Origin: Ectocarpus siliculosus
Lineage: Eukaryota; Sar; Phaeophyceae; Ectocarpales; Ectocarpaceae
Length of the DNA: 64,000 nt
NCBI GenBank assembly: GCA_000310025.1
Contig: FN649748.1
Coordinates: 3,450,959 to 3,514,958 of the forward strand
Direction: 5' to 3'
Shown: positions 42,601 through 52,835 of the stretch, one piece after another
How positions within the stretch are numbered: the stretch's first letter is position 1
Layout of the letters: each line of letters starts with the position of its first letter
Program-made: the position numbers and the translations under genes
Notes under the pieces: model-generated
What the model was told of the DNA's origin: nothing
The model's database searches: none
Seen by the model: the letters and a program-made list of their open reading frames with translations, nothing else

Positions 42601-45600
42601 GAGCATTCAACGGCTCCTTTTGCATTCATTGCATCCGTCGGGCCTAGAATTTAAAAAAATTGCATCTATCTCCTTGCGCATGCATGCGTAGGTTGCTACT
42701 GCTTCTTCTCTATGTATGTATGTATTGTATGTATTGTATGAACGTTGTCCGTACGTAGTAACCTCGCTACAGCAATTTAGAGCAACCAGTTCGTTCGTGG
42801 TCTACAGCTAGCTGCAGCAGCAGTCCGTCGGTAGATGCTATACGAATATATTTTCTAGACTACTGTATCTATTGTACAACAAACAAAGTAGAGAATACAT
42901 ACAATATACGTTGTTCGTGACCCCGCACTACTACTAGCGGGGTATTATTATCATTTCTGCTTGCTTGTAGTTTAGTATCATCGCCGTTTGTAACGACATC
43001 GTGCCAAGACACAACAAGCGGCACTTGAAATTGAAACTTCAACCGAGGGTTTTGGAGTCTGCCTCGTGACGCCATCGTACCAACATGACACAAACGGCAC
43101 TTGCTTGAAGTAAGAAAACTCAATTGGGGAAGCAGTCGAGGGCACACGGCAATCTGTTCTTGGAAAGAAATACGTGTTGTGCGCAGGATACTTTCACGCT
43201 AGAGGCTAGAGAAAACCCTGCCACCGCCTGCGCCTCCATCCATCCTGAGTATTGCTCACAATGTGTAGGGTTCATTTGAAGCTGGCCTTCCCGTTCCTTC
43301 TACGCCATGTTAATGTCGATGCCTACGCCTCTATCCCCGAGACACTTACAGCCCCGAAACCTCGCCTATCTGATGTCAGCTTATGCTCCGATGTCACACC
43401 TGCCCTCCTACCTCTGCTTGCTGATGATCAATTTTGATTCCCGTGTGACATGGCGTCAAGGATCCTGACGAATTGGCCAAGAAGCGTGAAGAGGAGGAGA
43501 AGCGGGCAAAGAGTTACCGGGAGAACCATATGGCCTGCGCTCACGACCGCTCTGCCGTGAGTACTCGTTCGGCGCGTGGGTTCTAGTTCTTGTAGCTCTT
43601 GTAGCTCTTGTCTTGAATTTTAAAACCGCGCTGGTCTCTGCTCAGTGCTTTGTAACCTCCGCACCGGTCCAACGGACGCGGACGCCTTCCGTGGCAACAG
43701 ACCAACTACCCGCAATACCCTTCAAGACACCAAAAAGGAAAAATAACGAAGACGCAGAAAACCATCAATACGCGATAATAGGGCGCGAAACAAATCGGGA
43801 TGTTGGGATCAGTGGTACCTTGTCCTCAGCCGTGTTTGCGCTGTTTGCCTTGTAGCATGTACTGTAGCATGACCACGTAGTCATTCAATGGTAGACGTAC
43901 ACCCTCCTTAACTCTCGACGGGATATCTTTCCCTCGTGCCTCATGCCATGTTCGTACAGACGCTGACAAGTGCGTCATGGAAGAGTAGTCTACACCTGTA
44001 TAACCAGCACTATCTTGCCGCTTCAACGAGTTCCCCCCTCGACACGACGCTGAACGAGGGCTATGCGGTCCAATCACCAAACACGTCTTGTCACCGCTGT
44101 CGGCTGTGCTGCGTGGTCCCACATCCCTTTAGGAAAGGAAGGTAATGGAGATGCCGATCGAGGAGAAGATTTCAGCATGCCGAGACTTCAGACAGAGAGG
44201 CAACCTTTTTCATGCCGAGGGCCAGTACCGACGAGGGGCTCTGCAATATCGGCAGGTGGAGAGGTGTTTTAATTTGCCAGAATCCCGATGCTAGCGTTAT
44301 ATAAATGGGCAGGCGACCGAAACGGAATGTCAAGATTTCTTCGGCGCAGATGAACTTTACGATGGAGTGGTAATCCAGTGCTTGGCAACGTTTTTTTGGG
44401 GCGGTTCGCAATGTTAATCCCGAATGCCAAAATTCTTCGAAGAATGCCAGATTGACGTAATCAAGGGCGTGTCCATCTAGATGAAAGGGAAGCGCCTTCG
44501 TTCGTTGTTGCCCTCACTTATGGGTGGAATTTGACGTGTCTTGGTCCGTGTCCTATCTCCCCTCCAATTACCAAGGTAGACGATATCATTTGGAAATGGT
44601 CGCTGATTCTTGTCTTCTCGCGCATTCGGGTTGTTGTGACACCGGAGGAATCAACTTTGACGTTTCCCCTCTAATCCAGAGATATGAAAACCTCCTTGAA
44701 TCGGATTGACAGCCCCTGCTAGACCAGCGTATTTTTTTCGTCGTGATACGGGGGATACCCCCTTGAAGCCATGAACCTTGTAGGGACTTTGTTTTGTGAC
44801 ACACGCAGTTGTGTGGCTACGATCTACCGCAGTTAGAAGTGCAACACGTCAGACGCACACAACTCTATCTCACCCCCCCCCGTTACCGATACCCGCGCTC
44901 CCGCCCGCAGGCCTTGATTTACTACGACTTCTGCTTTCCGGACGAGGACTCGCAGCAGCAGGAGTTAGACGATATCCGGCAGGCGTGTCTCCTCAATTCT
45001 GCGGCGTGTTTTCTGGCCTGTGGAGAGCTCGATCAGACGCTGGACTGTTGCTACCAGGCAAGCTGCTGCCTTCTCACTCATTTTATCGGCCGCGTGTGTG
45101 TATGTATGTGTGTGTGTGTTTCATCATGAGGATGTCGGAGTTTGTGACTGTTCGAGTTGATCTTGGGAGGAAAAGCGGGGGAGGTTAGGTCTCTTACTAT
45201 GAGTGGTTAAGCTTGATTCTAGGTCATCGCTGCATGCGTCCTACCGTTTTCTTTTTTTTTTTGTCCTTCGGGCGGCTTACAACGGTCATGGTCACTGTCG
45301 CTATCGTTGGTGTTGCGCCGTGAGGTCGGGCGCCCGGTTGTTTTCTTCTTTGCTGTAGTCGTGGCATGCTGCTCCTTTGCTCGACATGCTGCATTGCTGT
45401 GTTGTAGACCGCTTGACACGCTGAAACGTAAGCTGGTGGGGTATGCGTGCTGCGAAATCAGCCGCTGTGACAGGATGCCTCGTGAGCTGAGCCATGGAAA
45501 GTTGTTGTATGCCACTCCACCATACACCGCAACAGCTGCACTAAGAAACATGGCATGGACCGTTCGAATACGTTGAGTAATTGTTGGAGGTGGTACAGGA

Positions 45601-47806
45601 TCAGGTACCGTGTATATGTGGTACCAGCATTGACTTGGGGTCACGGCTGGCCCGATTGGGCCCAAAACTCGCATGACTTCGAGAATCGCACGAACTTCAA
45701 ATGATGAATTGAGAGATCGCTCGCCCCGTTGCTTTCGCGGCTGCGTCGTGTCCCTCTGTCCCTCCCTCTGTTTGTCCACCGCCGGACCTGCAAACTCCGC
45801 CTGGGACTCGAGAAGGCTTTGCGGGCGGAGCCGAACAACGTCAAGGCCCTGTACCGCCGCGCTGTGGTTTATCGTCTCCGTGATCGGTTCAAGTGAGTAG
45901 TTTTCTCTCATCAGTATTATGTCCGTGTGCACTACGACAGGTTGTAGCATGGTCCTTCTACACAACGGAAGGATTGCATTCAGATTGCTGCTTTGCGGGT
46001 TTCCTGCCGCCTGGGAGGCATGACTACCACACGCAACGCCCCCGATTGTCAAGGATACAGTGATTATGTGAAACATGCACCCAAGCCGCAACCAGATGTG
46101 GCGGCAGAACGCAGTAACTGTATAGGGACCTGATTGGTTCATCACACTGCTGTCAAACGAGCCCCCTTGAACCGCCTTCGCGAGACTGACGCACTTTCTG
46201 AGTAACTAAAACAGGGAGGGGGGACGAAGACGCTATTCCATAACCCGAGCCTAACCCAACTTCCCCGTTTGTATGTTTTATCCAACATGTTAACCTCGTT
46301 GAAAAAAACTGCGACTGCTAGTGGCCAACTTCCATCCCCCCCCCCCGGCACGCGCCCGCCCACGAAACTATGCCGTCTTGTAGAGAGGCCTCTGTCGACC
46401 TTGGAAAGGCGCTGGCGCAGCGGCCTAACGAAGTCATGCTCCGGAAGGAGAGCGCTGTACTCAAGGTGCATTAGCTGGGGATGGCCTTGTAAAACGGGAA
46501 GCAAAGCACGAACATACGTTTTCATGGTCGAAGGTTTGCCACCCTGTTGTTATTGGAGTCGGCCTGGAGCGGGCGGGGGGGGGCGGGGGGGGGGTGGGGG
46601 CGGGAGGNNNNNNNNNNNNNNNNNNNNNNNNNNNNNNNNNNNNNNNNNNNNNNNNNNNNNNNNNNNNNNNNNNNNNNNNNNNNNNNNNNNNNNNNNNNNN
46701 NNNNNNNCTCACGTACGGCTCACTTTGTTCATCGAACCTCCAGCTGGGCTGTACATGCAAAGGGGGATGCAAGCTGAATGGAGTCCAGCGCCGAGAGTCA
46801 GATATCGTTCTTCTCGAACCGCTACCGATGCCAACCCTCGTCTTCGTAGCATGCAAGTACTATGGGGGCGGGAGGGCAACTAGGCTTGGGGAGAGGTTGC
46901 CCTAACGTATAAATAGTACTTGCATGCTACGAAGACGAGGGTTGGCATCGGTAGCGGTTCGAGAAGAACGATATCTGACTCTCGGCGCTGGACTCCATTC
47001 AGCTTGCATCCCCCTTTGCATGTACAGCCCAGCTGGAGGTTCGATGGACAAAGTGAGCCGTACGTGAGGGTAATTATTGTGACGGGTAATGGTACCCCTC
47101 ATATGGCTGGGGAATTGCTGTAGACTGCGATGTCTCTCGTGGAAGTAATTGATAACATTTTGGGAGGGAGAGACGCACAGAACCAATGTTGATGAAACCA
47201 AAGTGGTGCGGGCACTTGCCACAAGACCCAACTATCTTATTACCTCTGGACACTCCCATTTGATGAGGGACCGACCCCTCGCTTTACTACCGTCCTCTGC
47301 CACCCTGCCAAACAATTCGTGCGTGGTAGAGCAAGATAGCGTCCTATCGGGAACGACGAAAGGCGATGGGAGAGCAAATCTTCGGAAAGGAGCAGGGTCC
47401 GGATCAGGATAATGTTAGAGGGAGTTCCAACTACAACGGCCAAGCGTCGCAACAGGAATCGGAAACGCAGGAGAAAGATGACAGCGAACCATCAGCTGCT
47501 GAGGCAGCAGAAGATGATCCCTATCAGTGCTTCGCGCCGGCGGCGGCGGGGGGGGGCAACGAGTCGGGAGGCGGCTACGCGGTGACGGCTGCGGTTGTTC
47601 CGGCCGGATCCGGGAGAGGCGAGGAAGAAGAAGGCCGGCGGTGGCACGATCTCGTTTCGGTGACTTATTTCGACCATCTGCACGTGTGCTATAAGGATGG
47701 TGTTACATTGTCTGGGGTTTGTTTGATGGGGTATGGTTTTTCATGCCCCGTGTCGATGGAGGTTTGGCTGCCAAAACAGAACCACCCAACCAGCACAAAC
47801 CTCTGA
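36657..47806 (+). CDS. TPR co-chaperone/immunophilin-like protein, seven exons, 3' end uncertain
   Basis: Exons: 36657-36749 (MAQPAVAHGGD...YDKWDGWE), 43461-43556 (DPDELAKKREEEEK...), 44133-44255 (..CRDFRQRGNLFHAEGQY), 44911-45057 (ALIYYDFCFPDED...LDCCYQ), 45813-45892 (KALRAEPNNVKALYRRAVVY), 46384-46465 (EASVDLGKALAQRPN) and 47330 onward (SKIASYRERRKAMGEQIFG). Each junction keeps the frame; together they build three TPR helix pairs with the NNVKALYRR signature typical of the TPR region of FKBP-type immunophilins, and a closing YRERRKAMGEQIFG helix like the Y.K.....MF end of that family. Such TPRs bind the C-terminus of Hsp90/Hsp70. No FKBP domain is seen. The last exon becomes Ala/Glu/Gly-rich; its stop at 47806 or a splice site before it is unresolved. 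Confidence 0.75.
39213..40778 (+). mobile_element. 5'-truncated LINE, same clade as the 7-11 kb LINE
   Basis: The open frame (to 39946) aligns along its length with the C-terminal piece of the first LINE: SPESLEKMM, FVYLGRTICADGEADREI, LKIRLLQAEVVESLLCGCASW, RPLSYAQALIQAG, RRLCFAGF, RLPKRML. It starts just after where YADD would be. An in-frame TAG at 39944-39946 is followed by the remaining tail (EPEAWYNKVEDGAAWF). The 3' UTR is pyrimidine-rich and ends AACAACAACAACAACAAC at about 40759-40776, the same tail type as the first LINE. Similar but clearly diverged sequence means a different subfamily. Confidence 0.85.
41381..42250 (+). mobile_element. Fragment of a second LINE family with C-terminal zinc knuckle
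   Basis: Two overlapping frames (41381-41770 and 41739-41957) carry LRSGRDARKLACQYRMCGM... and then KLKAKFRTGDIGLRERRRRH followed by CDCGFECEDRVHVVAECPWY, the Cys-Cys-His-Cys knuckle plus R.G pattern found at the end of many LINE reverse transcriptases. The frame changes between DAGTK and LKAKFRTG near 41765. No AAC tail is present. Both sides carry a C-rich GATGATGAATACCACACC-like tract (41270-41350 and 42250-42300), possibly the preinsertion repeat. Confidence 0.7.
45058..45812 (+). other. GC-AG intron in the TPR gene
   Basis: After LDCCYQ the exon end reads CAG followed by GCAAGC, the usual consensus of GC-type donors, and no GT donor nearby keeps the frame. Joining to the acceptor at 45811-45812 gives YQ-KALRAEPNNVKALYRR, exactly the expected TPR helix order. 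Intron phase is 0. Confidence 0.6.
46608..46707. other. Assembly gap, 100 N
   Basis: Exactly 100 N, preceded by a long G-run (46570-46607) and followed directly by the left arm of a palindrome. Lies inside the last resolved intron of the TPR gene. Confidence 0.99.
46708..47068. repeat. 156-bp inverted repeat (near-perfect palindrome)
   Basis: Arms 46708-46863 and 46913-47068 are reverse complements with one visible mismatch; the spacer is 49 bases. The left arm begins directly at the gap, so its true extent may be larger. Both arms carry the same short frame in opposite orientation (HATKTRVGIGSGSRRT). It lies in an intron of the TPR gene. Confidence 0.9.
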
Positions 47807-50800
47807 GGTGTCGCAACGCGATTCTACTACCTTCACACGACTTCTCTACAATACCTCTACTCATTAGTACCACGAGGGGGATCAGAGGCCCTAGACAGTT
47901 GCCGATGGTGGGCCTGCCAAAGGCAAGCGCCAAACTATCAGAAACATCCTGGTAGGCGGGAAAGTGATACAACCGACTCGCCCTAAGAACAAAACATTAA
48001 GGAAGGGTGTGTCGCCGTGTCGCCTGTATGAGCTTGCTCTGTGCGAAGGCGCACCACTTCTGGAAAAATGTCTCAGTCACCTCGACACCGAAAGACCACC
48101 GACGGGGTCGCCGCGAAAGGAGTCGTTGGATAAGTTTAGAGCGTCCAGGTGCGGACGTTGTAGCCAACGTATTTGAGGTGCAGATGGATTGATCACAAGA
48201 ACGTATGATTACGGTCCTGAAACAGAGCTCGTTAACTGACACAGCCGCTCTCCGTTTCCATTCCCGTTTCCTGGTGTGGCAGCCGGTGTGCGTCGACTTG
48301 TCCCCGCTAGAAGACATGGCGGGGTGTGCGTGGCCCATCGACGAGTGAGGTGGAGGGAAGGATCCGAGTAACGCCAGTGTTCTTGAACGGCCACATGAAA
48401 TGGTATCCACTTCGTGTTGACAGGTGCAACCTTCTTTGACATTTGGGGGCTGGATCACACTTTTTTGTGTGGAGATGTTTACCTCTGTTGTATTGGCAAA
48501 TATAGGTATGTCACCCTGAAGGAATGTAGGGGTATCAACAGCGGCAGTTCAGTTGTTGACATGTTTGTGAGGGTTGCCGCCTGTGGTATGTACCGCACCA
48601 TTTGGTGCCAACCGTCTCATTTTGTTCTGGTGCACGCGGAAGATCAGACGCGGATTGAGATGCTTTCAAGACTTTAGGCGGTGCATTTTGCCAGGCCACG
48701 ATACAATGTTGTAATGTAGATGGCAGTAAGTATCTATTGGGCGCGGTAGGCGGGGTTGAAGAAGTTAAGGATAAACAAAACTCGTGAGGGTGCCGACAAG
48801 GTTCGGAATTCACACCAACAAGGAGACCTAAACCATCTACTGCTGTACTATCTGTGAAGACCTAGGCGCGCGATGTTTGAATCCTTATTTCTTGTGGCGT
48901 AGAAGGCGTCGCGCGCATTCTAAACTCCCATGCACCTGGAATGAGGCGGTGCTGTGCGAATCAGGGTTGTGGTACACGTACAGTACTGATGTAGGATTGA
49001 AGCACCCAACACTGCTGAGGACCTTCTCATGTTTAGCGACGCTCGCTTATTGTTTCCGATGCTCAACGACGTGGGCTTCTACCCGAGGATGCGTCTTGAA
49101 CGAAAATTTACGTCGCAAAGAACATCACTTTGAATTGTTTCAAGGCTCACGTTCTGCCACACACACACACACACACCCGTCGTGTGGTGGCGCGTTCTGT
49201 ACTCGGCTTGCGGTTGGTAAGCAAGTAGAAACACAGCGGGCCGATCATGTTTTGCGCCAATTGCCTACACAACATTCATGTGTCGTCTTCTTGCAATCGT
49301 CGCGTCCTTCACGACTCACGACGAGCTTCGGTCCTTGCAAGACAAGCTCGAAATCAAAATTTAGATGAGCGCCCCGTGTCCGATTGACGGGGGGGGGAGG
49401 GGTCGTACGACTAGTGGCGCATCCTACGGTTGGGAGGCGAGCGGGTGCATTGTGATCAACTGTGTCCTCGCAATGAGCTAACTCGTGTCCAAAGCGGCGG
49501 CATAACTACGACGACAGACGCGGAATCAATGGTGGTGTACCTCGGGGTCTCTTCCATCAAGTAGAGCAAGTTGTCAAGTGGTATACGTATTCGCGACACA
49601 AACACATCTAGCACTGCTACCGATTGATGCGCTTGAAACTTATCAGCGCCCTCTCCACCGCAAAACTATGCGGGACAACGTACCATCCGAGGTGCACCAC
49701 CAGCACTGCGATGCATATACCTTGCATCCGACACCCCCCTGCCCCCTTCCCTTCGACAGGCGCAAGCACGTACGATACGCTCATCCATATCTTGCGACAG
49801 ACCCAGCATCAGAAACAACAGAGAGAGGCGACGGCACGAGGACACACGCCGCCCCGCTCGAAAAACGATGAACCCCAAACATACGTTAATGTCAAATACC
49901 GTGAGCTTGGGAGTAGCAACGTCGACGATGTTCGTCGCCATGCTTCTTCGGCTTGCTTCGACAATAAATATGTGCCATTCGGGTCGATTTGAGACCCCAA
50001 GCTACCCAGAACAAAAAGCACAACTTGCGGGGATTCCGCCAGACAACAACAAAAACACGGGATTGGCGCGCGTCCAAGCAACAGGCGTGGTCGCTCCGTA
50101 TTCAAATTAGGCAGCTAGTGTCGTTTCTATTGCCCGGCTCGCATGCTGCCGGCAGCAACAACGTATCAAGGCTTGAATGTCGACCTCGTCACGGTTCTTC
50201 GCTTGTACGGGTGGACATACATAAAGCACGAATAAGAACGCCTGGAGGGGGAACGGAACCCATGAGACAGAAAACAAGCAAGAACTCGAAAAGACACGCG
50301 GGAAAAGGCACAAATCGAGATGAACTAGCAGCGAAATCGACTGGTGGCGGGGGGGCGGGGGGGTCGCGCAACAATACTCCAGGGTAAGGCAGCGAGGAAG
50401 TCCTCTCGCACATCAATCAATTCTTTGGCGACAACCAACATGTTTAGCTCGTCCCATTTTCAGCCCTGGCACCCCTGCTTCTGTGCCAAGTCTTCAGGCG
50501 GAATCCTCACCACAGCACTAGTTTAGTGGCCAACGCCTGGCGTGAAGAATCGGACAGCTGCGGTAAGCTCGTGAAAAGGACACCGTTCCGACCTCTCTTC
50601 CTGTGATTGAAACGCCAAACGCAGTACGCAGTCCAGCGGAGAAGAGCACAAAGATGGCGGTTGGTCAGAGCACGCCTATCAACAGAATGACGTGGGATCA
50701 TTCCATCTTTCCAAGTACGCAAGATAAACAGAAGGGCTTACATGCCCTTGCCAGTAGCCCAGGCCATGAGAGTAGAGATCCCGAGTGTTTCATTTGGAAC

Positions 50801-51293
50801 TGTAACTTGTATGCAGAAGAGCCATGGGTTGCACCGCCAGTGGTGTGCACAGGACAACAGGTTTGACCGGGCAGTCGACTCGACCCATCCTCTAGAGAGT
50901 TCTGAATGGCATGCTTAGCTATACCATTCCCACGATAGTTTCCTTGCAGGCTACCCGCAAGAGCACATCACACACACAGACGGACATATGATCGAAAGAA
51001 AGAGGAAGGTACAGTAGAAGAATAGTTGGCTCTAGCTGCCGACAGGCCAAAGCGATCTCGGGCACCTGACAACTGATCGGTCCTGACCGTGGTAGACATT
51101 TCTTGTTCGGTCGCCACTACTGCTGTTTAAGCGATGAAGCGAAGCGATCGAGGATAAATGACATCTGCAAGTCCCGTGCTTGTTTTGCACGGGCACGCTC
51201 ACGAGAAGAACACGTAATTCATCTTCGGTTCGATGGAACCCAAGCAAAATCATCAGGGGAGCGGAAACAAGCCTCTCCTCTCTTGTACCTACC
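47807..51293. other. No supportable gene
   Basis: Frames are short and unremarkable. ACACAC dinucleotide run near 49160-49176 and G-runs near 49390 and 50347. Later exons of the TPR gene could lie at the left end, but I could not identify them. Confidence 0.4.
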
Positions 51294-52835
51294 TCACAGA
51301 AAGCCTACCACCAAACGGAATAAGCCGTCAGCCTCCAGTCCGACCAGCCTGGTGACCAAACCCCTTAAGTCCACCATCATCTGGTCTTCCGTCTCCCTCT
51401 CACCCCCACCCGAGTCCTCGCCGCTGAACCTCGCCAGCTTGGTGGAGTTACCGTTGCTGCTGCTGCTGCTGCCGACACTGCTGCCGCTCCTATTTTCGTT
51501 TGCAATCTTCACCCTGGTCGGGCAGGAACGGCTCAGCACCAGCCAGCTGCGGCGACGCCACGACCTGTCGGCTGGAGCGCGTGCCAACATTTGGTGAATG
51601 CGCTGGCCGTCGGCCTCGATGTCACCATGGTCGCTACCGACATCGCCCGACGTTCCTATCATGTCTGCAGGGGTTACATCGCCATCGTCCGTGAGCTTCT
51701 CATCTGCTCCCCAACGCAACAGAAGCTCCACAGCCGCCACACTCGAATATGTGCAAGCTTCATGCAGTGGTGTCCGGTCCTCAATGTCACGCACATTGAC
51801 ATCCGCCCCTCCTTCCAACAGGGCGCGGATCGTGCCGGTCGATGGTACCCGACCACAAACGGCAATATGGAGAGGCGCACAGCGCAAGTGGTCGTCGGTA
51901 GTCTTGGCGTGGACATCAGCCCCAGCTGCCAAGAGTACACGGACGGCATCGCCCTTGTCACGGCCATGTACTTCAATGAGTGCAGCATGGTGTAGGGCTG
52001 TGTATCCGTAATGATCGGTGGCGTTGACTAGACTAGTGTCCGTGTCTAGGAAGGCTTTCACGATGGTCGCGTGACCTCTGTTTGCAGCGATCTCAAGCGG
52101 AGAATCGTCACCGTTGTGGGTACGGCCCCGGGTGGCACCGGCAGCTAGAAGCTCTTCGACAGCTCCGAGGTGGTTGTTTTCTGCCGCCTTGAACAGTGGC
52201 GTTTTATTTCCCTTATCGCTCACGTCCTTGTCTGCGCCGCCCAGCAAAAGTTCAGCGATGCATAGCTTATGGCCCTTGGAAGCAGCGAGATGGAGGGACG
52301 TGTCGCCGGCACGCGTCTTGGCGTCTACATCGGCCCCTTTCAGAAGAAGGATACCTATGACTCGGTCGTGCCCTGCTGTGGCGGCGAGGTGGAGCGGACT
52401 TTGTTTCCTGCCACCACGCAGGTTCGGATTTGCTCCAGCTATCATGAGCGCCTTGGAGGCCTCCTCTGCACCCCGCGCCGCCGCAAGGTGAAGAGCGGAC
52501 TCGCGTTTAGCCCCGAAGAGGACGTTTACATCACTCTTCGCACCCGCGGTGAGCAGAGCCCGTAAGATCTTCTTGTTTTTGCTGCATGCAGCCGCGCCCA
52601 GCAGCGTTCGTCCATCGCAACCCCGCCAGCCTGCTTCCGCGCTGGCACCGGCGTCCATCAGCCTTGTGAAGAGACCCAAGTTTCCGCTGGCCGCGGCGTG
52701 CTCGAGCGGTGCTCGAAGCCACTCCTTCCACTGCTTCGAGGTCGCCTCTCTTTGGACGAGCTTGAAAATCTCCACCTCAAAGCCATCGACACGAGTTCGA
52801 TCTTGAGATTGTTGTGAAGCAGCTGCTGATGCCAT
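51294..52835 (-). CDS. Ankyrin-repeat protein, 513 aa, single exon
   Basis: I chose the ATG at 52835 (MASAAASQQSQDRTRVDGFEVEIFKL) rather than the upstream one at 53060, whose extra 75 residues look non-coding. About ten ankyrin repeats follow between residues 40 and 410 with typical spelling (SALHLAAARGAEEASKALMIAGANPN; SPLHLAATAGHDRVIGILLLKGADVD; TPLHEACTYSSVAAVELLLRWGAD). A Trp-Arg-rich region (DRSWRRRSWLVLSR), a Ser/Asn-rich linker and a conserved-looking hydrophobic end (VGLEADGLFRLVVGFL) complete it, ending in TGA. Ankyrin stacks bind partner proteins; the partner is unknown. No signal peptide, no introns, no frame breaks. Confidence 0.9.
   Translation of the reverse strand: MASAAASQQSQDRTRVDGFEVEIFKLVQREATSKQWKEWLRAPLEHAAASGNLGLFTRLMDAGASAEAGWRGCDGRTLLGAAACSKNKKILRALLTAGAKSDVNVLFGAKRESALHLAAARGAEEASKALMIAGANPNLRGGRKQSPLHLAATAGHDRVIGILLLKGADVDAKTRAGDTSLHLAASKGHKLCIAELLLGGADKDVSDKGNKTPLFKAAENNHLGAVEELLAAGATRGRTHNGDDSPLEIAANRGHATIVKAFLDTDTSLVNATDHYGYTALHHAALIEVHGRDKGDAVRVLLAAGADVHAKTTDDHLRCAPLHIAVCGRVPSTGTIRALLEGGADVNVRDIEDRTPLHEACTYSSVAAVELLLRWGADEKLTDDGDVTPADMIGTSGDVGSDHGDIEADGQRIHQMLARAPADRSWRRRSWLVLSRSCPTRVKIANENRSGSSVGSSSSSNGNSTKLARFSGEDSGGGERETEDQMMVDLRGLVTRLVGLEADGLFRLVVGFL

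Larger units (their letters stand above)
36750..43460 (+). other. Intron 1 of the TPR gene, 6.7 kb
   Basis: Donor GGAG|GTGAGT at 36749/36750 and acceptor GTCAAG at 43455-43460 join codons in phase 0, giving KWDGWE-DPDELAKK. The intron hosts two LINE fragments (39.2-40.8 and 41.4-42.3 kb), a TTTGCT-type tract near 40360 and a TGTATGTATTG tract near 42715. Remaining parts hold only short frames. Confidence 0.65.

Noticed and set aside
45219-46145. Minus-strand frame of 308 codons
   Set aside because: Overlaps TPR exon 5 on the opposite strand, has no recognisable domain and irregular composition.
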